Source of the DNA: Anniella stebbinsi
Lineage: Eukaryota; Chordata; Lepidosauria; Squamata; Anniellidae
Direction: 5' to 3'
Length of the DNA: 64,000 bases
NCBI GenBank assembly: GCA_029215795.1
Contig: JARDYH010000002.1
Coordinates: 15,493,001 to 15,557,000 of the forward strand
The position numbers and the translations under genes are program-made. The notes under the pieces were generated by a model. The model saw only the letters and a program-made list of their open reading frames with translations, did no database searches and was not told the origin of the DNA. Shown here one piece after another: positions 11,925 through 23,963 of the stretch (positions are counted from its first letter, which is position 1; the number at the start of each line of letters is the position of its first letter).

Positions 11925-12172
11925 GCTTTTAAGAAGGCCTTGAAACATATTCTTTTACTCTGGCTTTCCCCTAATATGATTGCTGTTGCTGTGTATGTTG
12001 TTTTATTGTTGTTCGTAATTGTTGGATTTTTATTGCTGTTTTTATTGTGTTTTTATCACTTTTAATATTGTGTTGGTTTTATGTGTTTTATTGCTGTATG
12101 CCGCCTCGGAAGGGCTTCGGCCCTGAAAGGCAGCCAAGAAATATTTTAAATAAATAAATAAACTGCCTTTAT
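11925..12172 (+). mobile_element. L2-like LINE 3' UTR and tail
   Basis: T-rich 3' UTR (ttgttttattgttgttcgta) followed by gccgcctcggaagggcttcg and ccctgaaaggcagccaagaa, ending in (AAAT)n. No coding part remains beyond a few codons (FKKALKHIL). Confidence 0.6.
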
Positions 12173-12957
12173 TGGGAGATGACTGGATGAGAAATCAATT
12201 GCCTTGCCCTCTGTGAAATCTAAATTCTAATAAATATTTCTAATACCATATGCAATCTTTATGCAACGGTGGATCATGGATGGTCTGTATCCCGGATCGT
12301 TTCAGTAACTAGCAGTACCCCTGCGAACGCCTCGTTCATATTTGGCAAACCATCTGTACTCACAAAGATGTCATTGACATTGTTTTAGGGCAGTCGGAGA
12401 AATCCACAACGGAATCAGATGAGTTCAGATTTCTATAAATGCGACCTGTGGATTCCGCAGTTTTCCTGAGTCACATGGATTCTGCAGACTCACAGACCTG
12501 TTTTCTTTTTACTGACTGATTGTATTTAGGACCAACCAAAAATGTGCATTTCCACAAAAGCTAAAGCATATAAATGTACATTTGGGGTTGGGGATTTGTA
12601 CATTTTGGGGAGGCTTGCACATTTTCACAAGTGGGAATTTGTGCAAATTCCGGAAACTGCGGGGGGGGGGGGGGGGAGAGAATTCAATTCTGTCAATGAG
12701 TTGAGGGTGGAGCAAAAGGCACCCGACAATCTGCGAAATGCAGACACAATGGAGTTTACAAAATCTGTACATCCCTATGTGGTGCCCAGCAGACACACTC
12801 TCAAGGCCTACTCCTGGCTCCTTGCTATGGCAGCTTTGAAGATTAAAATTGGATTCAGCCCTGAATCTGGATGCCCAGGTTTCAGCGGTGGCCAGGAGTG
12901 CATTTGCACAGTTAATGCTAGTGAACCAGCTGTGCCCTTTCTTAGAGATGTCTGACC

Positions 12958-13680
12958 TTGTCACAGTGACAATGCCTTAGTTACATCCCAGTTGAATTAC
13001 TGCAATGCGCTCCATGTGGGGCTGCCTTTGAAGAGTGTTCGGAAACTTCAGCTGGTTCAAAGAGCTGCAGCCAGACTGTTGACAGGGGCTGATTACAGAA
13101 AGCATACAACTCCCCCATTAAAACAGCTCCACTGGCTTCCGGTCTGTTTCCGGGCACTATTCAAAGTTCTGGTTATGACCTAAAGAGCCCTATACGGCTC
13201 AGGTTCAGGTTATTTGAAAGCCCGTATTCTCCCTTGCGAGCCTGTCCATCCTCTGAGATCTTCAGGGGAGGCCCTTCGCTCGGTCCCACCACCATCACAG
13301 GCACACTGGTGGCGCCCCCGGTGTTCTGGAACTCCCTTCTCAGGGAAGCTAGACTGGTTCCCTCCCTGGTGTGCTTCCGGAGGCAGGATAAAACTTTTTT
13401 TGTTCCGGCAGGCCTTTGGGGAGTAGTCTGGACCTGTTTATGCATTATTTCTATACTGGATTTTTAAAAAACAACAACACATTATTTGTATTTTAAATGT
13501 TTTAAATGTTCTAATATTGTAGTATATTTAATTATATTTTTAAGCTTTTATCTCTATCTGATTTAACTGTACAAGTTTTAATTTGTAAAGCCGCCTTGAG
13601 TCCCAGAATTGGGAAAAGGCAGGATATAAATAAATATAAATAATAATAATAATAATAAATAATAATAATAATAATTAATT
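12958..13680 (+). mobile_element. Degenerate L2-like LINE 3' end
   Basis: Reads NYCNALHVGLPLKSVRKLQL, VQRAAARLLTGADYRKH, then LKQLHWLPVCFRALFKVLV and further frame-shifted C-terminal sequence. The tail is gccgccttgagtcccag followed by ggatataaataaatataaa and an (AAT)n run. The upstream RT core is absent. Confidence 0.8.
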
Positions 13681-14255
13681 TGGGCCCCTTCTCTATTCAA
13701 AACATCTGTATGGCATAAAGGTCACTTTTAACCTGAAAGCTAAAGATGCTTCCATGAGAGCCTTTGAACCCGATCCTTGGATTTCAGGTTCAGCGTCTTC
13801 TTTGAGAGCGTTTCTGACGAGCTAGGATGAACATCTAAAAAGCTCCAGTGGCTGTGGCTGCAGTAATAATGCCCACACCATTCTAGAACACTTTTAAAAA
13901 TCCATGTTGACATCCTCGTGCCAGGAGCAATAGGCTGCGGCCAACTGGAAAGGGTAGTTTCATTCACGCGGCTGCTAAACAAGCTTGATCCTATTTGTGA
14001 ATCTGGTAAAGAGCAAAGAGGGTCCAGAGAACACTGCTGGATTTTGGAGAATGGAAATGACTTACGTCACTCTTTGGGGCACTGGATGGCTTAGGGCACA
14101 TCTTTATGACTATATATTGAATCAGACTGCCAGTCTCGAGCCTAATAAACCCAGTGCCTTCAATACAGTAGTACTTTTCAAAGGGGACACAGTAGCATTT
14201 TGCAAATACCCGAAGAGTTGATGCAGGAGAGGGCTGCAACCTGTTATCTTTCATC

Positions 14256-14511
14256 CAAGGCCGTAGGATGCAAAATAACGGGCTTATGTTATAGGAAGGC
14301 AGGTTTTAGCTAAACTTCAGGGAAAACCTCCTAACAGTCAGACAATGGGACCAATTGCCTAGGGAGGCAGTGGGCTCTCCATCACTGGAGGCATTTGGGC
14401 AGAGACTGGACGGCCTTCTGCCAGGGATGCTTTGAACGGGATTCACACACTGAGCAGGGGGGTTGGACTCGATGGCCTAAATGCCCCTTCCCACTCTATG
14501 ATTCTATCATC
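14256..14511 (+). mobile_element. CR1 LINE 3' end
   Basis: aaacttcagggaaaacctcc, actggaggcatttgggcaga, ggttggactcgatggcctaa and actctatgattctat. Longer copy of the family at 10.7 kb. Confidence 0.8.
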
Positions 14512-14661
14512 TGAAGGATGGACAAAACAAACGTTGCGCTCCAGGCTACTGCATGCCTTTGGCCCTGGTTGCCTTCCCCCACCTCAGGCACCCATCCTCA
14601 GCCAGCAAACTGCTTTTCAAATGCCAGGAAGTTTCAAAAGCAATGAGAGATCCATTGTAGC

Positions 14662-14981
14662 TAGGGTGACCAGATAAAATCCAGGTCAGGACTCATGTAA
14701 CTTTAACAGTTGTAGAGAAAAGGGAATTTCAGCAGGTGTCATTTGTATGCAATTAGTTCCTGGTGAAATTCCCTCTTCATCACAACAGTTAAAGGTGCAG
14801 GCACTATACTAGAGTGACCATATACAAAAGAAGGCAGGGCCCCTGCAACTTTAACTGTTGTGATGAAGAGGCAATTTCACCAGGAACTAATTGCATGCAA
14901 ATAACACTGGCTGAAATTCCCTTTTCTCTACAACTGTTGAAGTTACATGAGCCCTGACCTGGATTTTATCTGGTCACCCTA
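14662..14981. mobile_element. Fold-back hAT-like element, copy a (320 bp)
   Basis: TAGGGTGACCAGATAAAATC ... GATTTTATCTGGTCACCCTA, flanked by the perfect 8-bp duplication ATTGTAGC (14654-14661 and 14982-14989). The two halves are inverted copies of each other, and each half contains a further inner inverted repeat (aacagttg/caactgtt types). No coding capacity. The 8-bp duplication points to the hAT superfamily. Confidence 0.9.
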
Positions 14982-15778
14982 ATTGTAGCAATTCTGATAT
15001 TCAAAGAGCAGGAAAGAGGCTTCAACATCCTCACTTGAGCAGGCCCAAAAGGGTTTCCGAACGGTATCTTACAACCATACAGGTATTTTGCACATGGAAC
15101 ACTCTGCTGGACTAAATAGATCTTGGGTCCCATCCAGCAGGGCTTCTCCTTCTGCTCACTCCTTTGGCTTGATTGACAGCACCCCGACCTTCAAGGGCGC
15201 AGAAACCCCACCCCCTTCTCATTGGCCGCCTCCCTTTCCAGATGCCCTTCTTTCAATGCAGTGACGTTGCAGCTGCATGGCCAATGGGCAGGGTTGATGG
15301 GAATTGTAGTCCAACTACATCTTGCACCTGACCATCCTATGGTGGGGAGGGGGGGGCAGAATTAATAATGAGGAACTTATCTGCATATATTGAATTTATT
15401 GGAGGAATCTGGAAGGGAAATCAACCACCTAGCCTTATGCGAAATTTAAATCCTAATAAATATTTCCTAAATTGGCATCTACACATATAAGTTACCATGC
15501 GCAAATTTTATCGCAAATTGGGTCTTGGCTTGTGCCCCGAATTTTTAAAGGACGTTCCCAAACCTCCCCGAAGCCTCATTCGTAACGGGGGGACTGCCAT
15601 CATTTCTATGGGGCTGAGCACACACATTCTCAAGACCCATTCCTGGCTCCATGCTACCCCAGCCACCATGGCTAAAGGTCAGGGTTGATGGGTGTTGTAG
15701 TCCAACAAAATCCAGAGGGCCACAAGGTCCTTTAAGCCCCCTCCCTCCCAAAAGACGACAGACTGCAGTTCCAGCAAG

Positions 15779-15951
15779 CAGTGGAGGCTGGTGGCTCTGA
15801 CGTCGGTGGGGCAGTGAATCCACTCCGGGTTTCATTCCGAACCAGTCAGAACCCTAAAGGAGATGTCCAAAGTTTAGCTCTAACTGGTTCTTTTAGTGAA
15901 ACCGGAGAGGATTCACCGCCCCACTGACATCGGAGCCACCAACCTCCACTG
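15779..15951. mobile_element. CAGTGGAGGCTGG hAT-like element (173 bp)
   Basis: CAGTGGAGGCTGGTGGCTCT ... GAGCCACCAACCTCCACTG inverted ends. Flanks CCAGCAAG (15771-15778) and CCAGCAAA (15952-15959) agree at 7 of 8 positions. Confidence 0.8.
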
Positions 15952-16876
15952 CCAGCAAATCTCCTTGGCATCATCTTCCTGTTGGCCTGGAGGTCACGTC
16001 CCTACTCGCCCATTTTGACCACTCTCAGGACAGACCCGGGCCCTTTAACAGCTTGAATGCTCCCTTCGGCCCTCATATTTTTATCAAAATGACAGGGACA
16101 AAAGTCTCATTTTACCAAACTTTACAAGCGACACTGGCTGGCAAAAGCAGCAAGTGAATCGCCACCTGGTGTTCACCGGCTGCAACCGCGGCGTCTCCCT
16201 GCCAAGAAACGGTGCTGCAGCAATATAAGAGGTAAGAGCTGAGCCCAAAGGAGAACCACAGTCACAGGTACCCCTTTGGGTCTCCTTCCTAACATATTAG
16301 GCTCCGCCTTCTATTAGACTCCGCCTTCAGAGTCGATATCGAGGAGAAGCCCTATTTTGGGAGGGCCCAGTCATCCACACAGGTCAAAAGGAGCAGTAAA
16401 AGAAGGCTTCCAGCATTATGAATCTGAGAGGCAGAGGAGCAAGCAGGGGCCTCCAGGCAGGGCCAGGTACCGACTGAGGGCACACCCCCCAACACAGGCT
16501 CCCTGAGAAGAGCTCCCTGCACATGCGCCTCTTGTTCGCCTTTGCAACTTGTGCGTTCACCTGCCTCTCGCTCGGCTCTGGTGGTGGCGAGGAGGAGCAG
16601 GAGCAGGAGATGCCACTGCCTCCTTGTTCACTGGCTCTTTGCCTGTCGAGCAAGCAAGTGGGAGCAATGAGAAGGAGCAAGAGCAGCTGGTAACAATGGC
16701 AGCGAGAAGGAAGGCTCACTGATAGAGTGACCATATGGAGAGGAGGACAGGGCTCCTGTGTCTTTAAACGTTGCATGGAAAAAGGAATTTCAGCAGGTGC
16801 CATTTGTAGGCGTGCAGCACCTGGTGAAATTCCCTCTTCATCACAACTGTTCAAGCTGCAGGAGCCCTGCCCTCTT

Positions 16877-16877
<1 letters not shown>

Positions 16878-16921
<44 letters not shown>
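16878..16921 (+). repeat. (TAA)n microsatellite, LINE tail
   Basis: About 14 uninterrupted TAA units directly at the 3' end of the minus-strand LINE. Confidence 0.95.
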
Positions 16922-19643
16922 TATTTATTTGTCACCCGCCTCTCCCAACGGATTGAGGCGGGGAACAACACCAAACACAAAATACAAAAACTGATTAAAA
17001 GCAGATAAAACCAGTACATCATTAAAACACCAATAAAACACCAATAAAACACTTTAAAATTCATCTGGGTAGGCCTGCCGGAAGAGATAAGTCTTTATAG
17101 ATCTTTTAAATTCCGGAAGACTAGTGAGTTGGCGAATCTCTCCCGGCAGGTCATTCCATAATCTGGGAGCGGCAGAAGAGAAGGTCCTCTGGGTAACGGT
17201 TGTCAGTCTAGTTCTTGTTGACTGTAATAAATTCTTCCCAGAGGACCTGAGCGTGCGGGGCGGATTGTATGGGAGAAGGCGATCCCGTAGGTAACCTGGA
17301 CCCAAACCATGTAGGGCTTTAAAGGTAATAACCAACACTTTGTACTTCGCCCGGAAACTGATTGGCAGCCAGTGAAGAGATTTTAAAACTGGTGTAATGT
17401 GGTCACCCCTAGATGTACCGGTGACCAACCTGGCTGCCATATTTTGAACTAATTGAAGTTTCTGGACTAGGCACAGAGGTAGCCCTATGTACAGCGCATT
17501 GCAGAAGTCGAGCCTCGAAGTTACCAGTGCGTGCACTACTGATTTTAGGTCTTCCAACTCTAGGAAGGGGCGCAGCTGGCGTATCAGCCGAAGCTGATAG
17601 TAGGCACTCCTGGCAGTCGCATCTATCTGAGCTGTCATTTGGAGCGACGGATCCAGGAGCACCCCCAAGCTGCGAACAGAGTCTTTCAGGGGGAGTGTAA
17701 CCCCATCCAGAACTGGTTGACATACCTCCAACCCCAGGTTGTGGCCCTTGACAGTAAGCACCTCCGTCTTGTCTGGATTCAGCTTCAGTTTGTTTTTCCT
17801 CATCCAGCCCATTACCGCCTCCAAGCATCCATTCAGAGGAGACACACTATCCTTAGCTGATGCTGTTGTCGAAGGCATAGAGAAATATATTTGGGTGTCA
17901 TCAGCATACTGATAGCACCCCGCCCCATGCCTCCGGATGATCTCTCCCAGCGGTTTCATGTAAATGTTAAACAGCATTGGGGAAAGGATGGCACCTTGTG
18001 GTACACCACATAGCAACTCTTTTTTTGAAGAGCAGCTATCCCCAAGCATCACCATCTGGAACCTGCCCGAGAGGTAGGACCGGAACCACTGAAGCACAGT
18101 GCCCCCGAGTCCCAATTCCCTCAGGCGATCCAGAAGGATACCATGGTCGATGGTATCGAAAGCCGCTGAGAGGTCCAGGAGTACCAACAGGGACACACTC
18201 CCCCTGTCAATACTCAGGCGTAGATCATCCACTAAGGCGACCATAGCAGTCTCAACTCCGTATCCTGCTCTGAAGCCAGTTTGAAATGGGTCTAGAAAAT
18301 CTGTATCATCCAAAACTGCTTGCAGTTGGAAGGCAACCGCCCTCTCAATCACCTTGCCCAAAAATGGAAGATTTGATACTGGCCTATAGTTATTAAAGTC
18401 CAGGGGATCCAGGGAGGGCTTTTTTAGAAGCGGCCGTACTACCGCTTCTTTTAAACATGATGGAAAACTCCCCTCCCTGAGAGATGCATTAATAATATAT
18501 TGTAATTGTGATCTAACTGCATCTCCTCCCTGGGCGACCAGCCAAGAAGGACAGGGATCGAGAGGGCAAGTCGTCCTCCTCACTCGACCAAGCAGCTTGT
18601 CCATGTCCTCGGTACTCACCAACTGAAACTGATCCAGTGTAATTCTACTCACGGAGTTGCTGGACACTCCATTGTCAGCCTCTGCTATAACGACGGCATC
18701 TAAGTCGGCTCTTATCCGAGAGATTTTATCTGTGAAATGATTGTTAAAGGCATCACAGCGAACTACCGAAGGCTCTAACATTGGGTTCAGGGGGGAGGGT
18801 GCCCGAGTTAGACCCCTCACCACCCTGAACAGTTCTGCTGGACGCGAATTCGCAGACGCAATGCGTGCAGAGAAGTAAGCTTTCTTCGCTGCGCGTATTG
18901 CCACCCCATAGGAACGAAGATGTTCTCTATGTCGTGTCTTGTCGGATATAAGTCGAGTTTTCCGCCATCGGCGCTCCAGTCGTCGTCCTTTCCGCTTCAA
19001 CTCCCTGAGATCTTCTGTATACCAGGGCGCCCGATTAGAAGCGGGTCGGAGAGGACGTTTGGGGGCGATCGTGTCGATAGCCCTAGTTAGGTCTTGATTC
19101 CATCTATTGACCAGGGCTTCTACAGGATCGTCGACGATACCAGCCATAGATCCCTCTAAGGCCTTCTGGAATCCAGCAGGATCCATCAGCCTTCGAGGGC
19201 GGACCATCTTAATAGGTCCACCACCCCTGCAGGGGCGGGTGGTAGCTGTGATACTAACCCTGACCAGAAAGTGGTCTGTCCATGACAATGCAGAGGTATT
19301 TGTTACCTCCGCCCACAGATCTGTCTGTTCGGAGCTGAAGACAGCATCGAGGGTGTGAGCTGCTGAATGTGTAGGTCCAGAGACCAATTGGGATAGGCCC
19401 ATGGTTGTCATGGATGCCATGAACTCCCGAGCTGCACCTGACAAACCAGCCTCGAATGGGATGTTGAAATCGCCCAGGACCAAAAGCCTGGGCGAATCCA
19501 ACACCAACTCCGAGACCAGTTCCGTGAGCTCGGCCAGGGAGTCCGATAGGCAGCGGGGTGGCCGGTACACTAACAGAATCCCTAGTCTATCCCTGGCCTT
19601 CAGACTCAGGTACACACACTCGATGTGCTTCAATTGCCGGACT
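16878..19643 (-). mobile_element. L2/CR1-group LINE, 5'-truncated, long intact reading frame
   Basis: Non-LTR retrotransposon on the minus strand, in the same direction as MBD2 and inside its intron 3. An uninterrupted frame runs from the 5' break (about 19645) to the stop near 17054, about 860 codons. Counting from residue 1 at 19633, the visible parts are the end of the APE endonuclease (GDFN at 54-57, SWTDH at 117-121), then the reverse transcriptase with NYRPVSNLPF (415), AFDTIDH (491), GVPQGAILSP (543) and the catalytic YADDTQ (576). A C-terminal region typical of the L2/CR1 group follows (LHWLPISFR, LWNDLPGEI). The N-terminal endonuclease and any first ORF are missing. The 3' UTR ends in a CCCGCCTC/GAGGCGGG stem-loop and a (TTA)n tail (plus strand (TAA)n). 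It splits a fold-back element. The clade name within the CR1/L2 group is inference. Confidence 0.9.
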
Positions 19644-20144
19644 AGTCACACTCTAACTATACTCCTGCAGCTTTAACTGTTGTGCTGAAGAGGGAATTTC
19701 AACAGGTGCTGCATGTGTACAAATGAGACCTGCTGAAATCCCCTTTTCAATACAACAGTTAAAGATACAGGAGCCGTGTCCTCCTTTTCATATGGTCACC
19801 CTACTCACTGAGGTAGGACCCCATGGACAGTGTGTCTTGCCCAAGGGCCCTCAGACCTCTGGAGCTGGCACTGCATCTAGGAAAAGCCTTCGAATTACTT
19901 TTTTTTTAAAAACCCAATTAATGAATCAAGAGTATGGAGTTTCAGGGTCTTTGAAATGCCATGTGCAAATGCCAAGTAAATTGAGAAAACGTGAAAAAAG
20001 CGATGGACCTAAGGCTACAATCCTAAGCATTATTAATAGAAAGTTTACGCCCCAATAGCATTAGCAAAAAATGATTTGGCGGAATAGTCCTGGATGGTGT
20101 TCCTCCTACCGAATAGCCTCCAGGATACAATAACCAGCATATAG

Positions 20145-20250
20145 TTGTTAGATTATCAGAGTAGGGCCAAGGAGACTCAGGTTTAAATCCTCACTCAGCC
20201 ACAAAGCTCACTTGTGTGAAACCTTGCCACAATTTGTGGGACTTGTGAAA
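20145..20250 (+). mobile_element. tRNA-derived SINE, head fragment
   Basis: gttgttagattatcagagta, actcaggtttaaatcctcac and tcagccacaaagctcac. Confidence 0.5.
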
Positions 20251-20264
20251 CTAAGGACTTCTCT

Positions 20265-20515
20265 ACACCAGGCTTTGATCCTGAGATCAAGATTGGTTAC
20301 TGATGGATGCTTGTGGGTCTTTTATATGATGTTGTCAACCTCCAGGGCCTCTCCCGTGCTTTGTGACCATTTCCGGGGCTTCATTTGTAACAGGGATAAT
20401 GAGCTATTTAAAAATAGTGATTTGTATCTCAACATGCAATTATGGAGTTGTGGTAAACCAGCAGCTATACCACAGCACCATCTAGTGGTTGATAATGAAA
20501 CATACAGAACTTTCA
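20265..20515 (+). repeat. Interspersed repeat carrying a CTCF-like core
   Basis: Shares gggtcttttat, cctccagggcctctcc and the end 'ataccacagcaccatctagt / ggtt' with the 24.7-kb copy in the opposite orientation. The minus strand of 20470-20491 reads CAACCACTAGATGGTGCTG, close to the CTCF core CCASYAGRKGGCRS. Confidence 0.6.
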
Positions 20516-21274
20516 GATAAAGGAAATCTGGGATGGGGAGGAGTGTGTTTAAAGGGCCGAACTTAATCCTGCAAAGAATCTGGAAGCAAAAGCCCCGGTA
20601 AGGTTGTAGTATAAAAGCATGGGGTAGAGAAACTCTAATTCTTAGTCAGAGGGGGAAGTTGTAGAGACATGGGAAGCCAGACACATGAGAATTCAGTTAC
20701 CAGTCTTCCTACTTTGCTTACAAGCCCGGAGGAGGTGAGATGCAAGATGCTGACACGGCCAACCTTCTATGCTGTGGGATCTAATTTTGACGGAGGCCCC
20801 TGCTCCTTGACCAGAGACGTCTTCCATGGGAACAGGGGTGCTAGAGGTGGACTCTACAGGAGAATAGGTTTCCGGGAGGGAGGCTTAAGGCTTAAGAAGG
20901 AGGTGCAGAGGCATCCGGTGAGCCACAGCAAACATCTGTGAGCCAGGATCAGATTCCAATCGTGATCTTTAATGGCCACTCCCCTGTATTCAAACCGGAG
21001 CAATGTTCAAAGCAATGTCTCGGAAAGCTGGAAAGCTTCCTGGTTTTCCTGGAACGGTAAAATTGTTTGGACTATTTTTGCATGCTGAACCCAAGGCTGA
21101 TTTGGGTCTTTTGTCATGATGCTCATGAACTGATTCTGGTCAAGGAAAGGCATAGCAATCTGTTAACCTGGGGATTTTTATTGGGACTATGAAGGCTTAC
21201 CACTAATCGCTAGAAGCCCTGCAATAAAAGGTTTTACTGAGACTTTTGCCTTTGCATCAGGAAGTCAGGTTCGG

Positions 21275-21405
21275 ACACCTTGGAGCAAATCACTCTGTCT
21301 CGCTCAGCCTAACCTACTTCACAGGGTTGTTGTTGTGAAGATAAAATAAAAGGGGATCATATATCCTACTGTGAGGTCCTTGGAGGAAAGGTGGGAGCGC
21401 AGTCA
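21275..21405 (+). mobile_element. tRNA-derived SINE, 3' part
   Basis: ctcgctcagcctaacctact, tcacagggttgttgttgtga and gtccttggaggaaaggtggg. Confidence 0.6.
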
Positions 21406-21519
21406 AAGAATCGACGAGAAGTCCCTTTCTACTAGTTACCACAATGGCGGTTGAAGAACTGAGGGACTAGGTGGGAACCCACTGGAGCTTGCGCACGGGG
21501 AGGGTGTGGGGGAGGGTGG

Positions 21520-21757
21520 CCAGTGGGATGTAGTGGCTAGAAGGTTGGACTGGGAGTCGGGATATCTGGATTCTAGTCCGCACTCAGCCATGGAAGCTCA
21601 CTGGGTGACTTTGGGCCAGTCACAGACTCTCAGCTCAATTTACCTCACAGGGTTGTTGTTGTGAGGATGAAAATGGAGAGGAGGTTCCTGCAGGGAGAGG
21701 GGGGGAGAAGGCGGGATATAAATGCAATAAATAAATAAATAAATAATAAAAATCTCA
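21520..21757 (+). mobile_element. tRNA-derived SINE with L2-like tail
   Basis: gatgtagtggctagaaggtt, gactttgggccagtcacaga, acctcacagggttgttgttg, then ggcgggatataaatgcaata and (AAAT)n. Confidence 0.82.
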
Positions 21758-22044
21758 GCTAAAGAAGTGTCCTGAAATGAGCTTTATACAGGCACAGAGC
21801 CCATATCTGTGAGTCAGAGACTACGAAAAGGAAGGTGAGATCTAAATCTAATAAATAAAAATACGGACATTTTGACCACAGTCGAATAATAGGCAGTCAG
21901 TTGACCAGTATCTTCCAACTGTGATGCTGCATTCCACAGCATTTCCTCTGCAAAGGCTTATTAGGTTGTTTTTAATTACTATTCTTCTAGAACAGACCAA
22001 TTAAGGGGATGACACCTCTGCCACCACCCCATCACCTCGGTTAC

Positions 22045-22182
22045 CTGTCTAGGCTGTTCGATCACTCGCTGTGGATCAGACTTCACTTTGTTATGAGGGT
22101 GGTTGGTCACTTTGGTTACAGGCTGCTTAAAAATAGACGCCGTTTGTCTGATTGGGAGCGTTGTATTTAAATCTGGTTTACC
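22045..22182 (-). CDS. MBD2: MBD2 exon 3 (disordered region)
   Basis: 138 bp, 46 codons, phase 0 at both ends. It encodes GKPDLNTTLPIRQTASIFKQ, then PVTKVTNHPHNKVKSD and PQRVIEQPRQ. This is the intrinsically disordered segment after the MBD that, in mammalian MBD2, contacts the histone deacetylase core of NuRD. Compared with the mammalian protein I see small changes (NHPHNK for NHPSNK, QRVIEQ for QRMNEQ). The acceptor is gaatag|GGTAAA, and a (CT)n run lies directly upstream of it on this strand (plus strand (AG)n, 22189-22215), acting as an unusually pure polypyrimidine tract. The donor is CAG|gtaacc. Confidence 0.96.
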
Positions 22183-22184
22183 CT

Positions 22185-22188
<4 letters not shown>

Positions 22189-22215
<27 letters not shown>
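22189..22215 (+). repeat. (AG)n microsatellite next to MBD2 exon 3 acceptor
   Basis: Thirteen AG units starting 7 bp before the exon. On the coding strand this is a (CT)n polypyrimidine tract. Confidence 0.95.
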
Positions 22216-22439
22216 AGAAAAGTGTTCATTATTGTACAAGTAAACTCAAGAAGTTGTTAGATGGCGGATAATCATGCCAGGATATGCCAGAAATTAATTT
22301 ATTTGTTTCTATGCTTTTGCCCTGACAACTAAATGCCCTTTAACCAAGCAGTTGATCCATTTAAACATCATTGAGCAATTTGCAGCTTGAGGACCACATG
22401 TGGGACCCCCACCACCCAGGACAGCACCTGTCACCCCCC

Positions 22440-22459
22440 CACACACACACACACACACA
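22440..22459 (+). repeat. (AC)n microsatellite
   Basis: Ten AC units after a run of C. Confidence 0.9.
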
Positions 22460-22665
22460 TTCATACGCACAATGTCTTTAACTTTTTTTGAACCAAAAAA
22501 AAATGACACTCTGTAGTTGCTAAAGAATGCCCAAAGCATAAACTTTAGGTTTGAAACAAGAAAAATGTAACCCTCAGAACGCTCTGTAGCGCTGAATTCT
22601 GGCAACGAAATGGCTGTTTTCCCCTTCTTTTTAAAGCTGGGGGCGGGGGGAGGCGCCCCTTGAAC

Positions 22666-22893
22666 TATTTTATTTCTTTATTGCATTTATATCCTGCCAT
22701 TATTCCTCCTTAAGGAACTCAAGATGGCGTACATAATCCTCCTCTCCATTTTATCCTCACAACAACAACCCTGTGAGGTAGGTTGGGCTGAGGGTTTGTG
22801 ACTGGCCCAAAGTCAACCAGTGAGCTTCCATGGCCAAGTGGATCTCCCGATTCCCAGTCCAACACTTTAGCCACTACACCACATTGGCTCTCT
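22666..22893 (-). mobile_element. tRNA-derived SINE with L2-like tail
   Basis: ttgcatttatatcctgccat, aactcaagatggcgtacata, gactggcccaaagtcaacca and tagccactacaccacattgg. Confidence 0.82.
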
Positions 22894-23606
22894 ACACAGT
22901 GCGCTGTGGAACGCAGCCCATAGGGCGGGTTCTAGGGAGGGTAAAAATGGCCTCTGGACCTAATGCGGTCCAGTCCTGCAAGAAAAGATGTTTGGGTCAA
23001 TTTGTCGGACCAGTTTACACGTGCATGTATGACATGCAATGACTCACAGCCTCCACTGAAGTCCTTTGTGTCTAAAATGACATCAAAAGATACAGAAGTT
23101 CTACTGCACTGAACATTCCATTAAAAAAACTAATTACGAGTTCAGACATTCAGTATTTGTGAGGTATGCAGAAGCCTCCCTAACATGGAAGTTTTGATAC
23201 CAATAGATTTTGATGCAGGAATAGTTTTGATCAAAAACTGAGCTAAAAGGTGGGGGAGCACTCTTTGTGAACATTTTCAGAAACAGCAAAATCTGGGCTG
23301 ATTTTGAGGAATCATATAAAAAAGTGATGGAAGGGCCTGCAAAGCCCATTTAGAGCGAGGGCAAAGAGTGAGCCATGTGTCTAGCCCAGGAAGAACCTCC
23401 CTGAAATCGGCTTTTGGTTGCTCTCAGTGACAAATGCAGCGAAATCCGATTGGCTACATTGTGATGTCATCACATTCATCACATGACTCCTGACTTGCTG
23501 GGATCACTAAGGAAGGAGAAAGTGTGGGGAGCAGAGCAGCACTTAAACAGGGTTGGGCGGGAGGAACCAACAGTTCAAGTCATAAAAGAAAAGGTACAAT
23601 GAAGGC

Positions 23607-23926
23607 TAGGGTGACGATATGAAAAGGAGGACAGGGCTCCTGTATCTTTAACAGTTGCATAGAAAAGGAAATTTCAGCAAGGGTCATTGGTATGCATGCA
23701 ACACCTGGTGAAATTCCCTCTTCATTACAACAGTTAAAGCTGCAGGAGCCCTGCCCTCTCTTGTATCTGGTCAAGAGGGCAAGGCTCCTGCAGCTTTAAG
23801 TGTTTTGATGAAGAGGGAACTTCAACAGATGCTGCATGCATACCAATGACATCTGCTGAAATTCCCTTTTCTATGCAACTGTTAAAGATACAGGAGCCCT
23901 GTCCTCCTTTCCATATGGTCACCCTA
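23607..23926. mobile_element. Fold-back hAT-like element, copy c (320 bp)
   Basis: TAGGGTGACGATATG ... CATATGGTCACCCTA. Flanks ATGAAGGC and ATTAAGGT agree at 6 of 8 positions, consistent with an aged 8-bp duplication. Confidence 0.85.
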
Positions 23927-23963
23927 ATTAAGGTACTACTCAGTACAATTGCACTGTTTAGAA

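Larger units (their letters stand above)
16723..19803. mobile_element. Fold-back hAT-like element, copy b, split by the LINE
   Basis: The left half is 16723-16877 and the right half about 19644-19803. The perfect 8-bp duplication CTCACTGA lies at 16715-16722 and 19804-19811. The LINE at 16878-19643 sits at the centre of the element. Confidence 0.9.
3433..22044 (-). other. MBD2 intron 3 (about 18.6 kb)
   Basis: Runs between gtaacc (22044) and tttcag (3433) on the minus strand. It is packed with repeats, including GCGC-rich copy 1, L2-like remnants at 6.1-7.05 and 13.0-13.7 kb, the long LINE at 16.9-19.6 kb and many SINEs. Stretches with no named repeat include about 4.5-5.6, 8.0-8.6, 10.1-10.7, 13.7-14.25, 15.97-16.7 and 20.5-21.2 kb. 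Confidence 0.8.
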
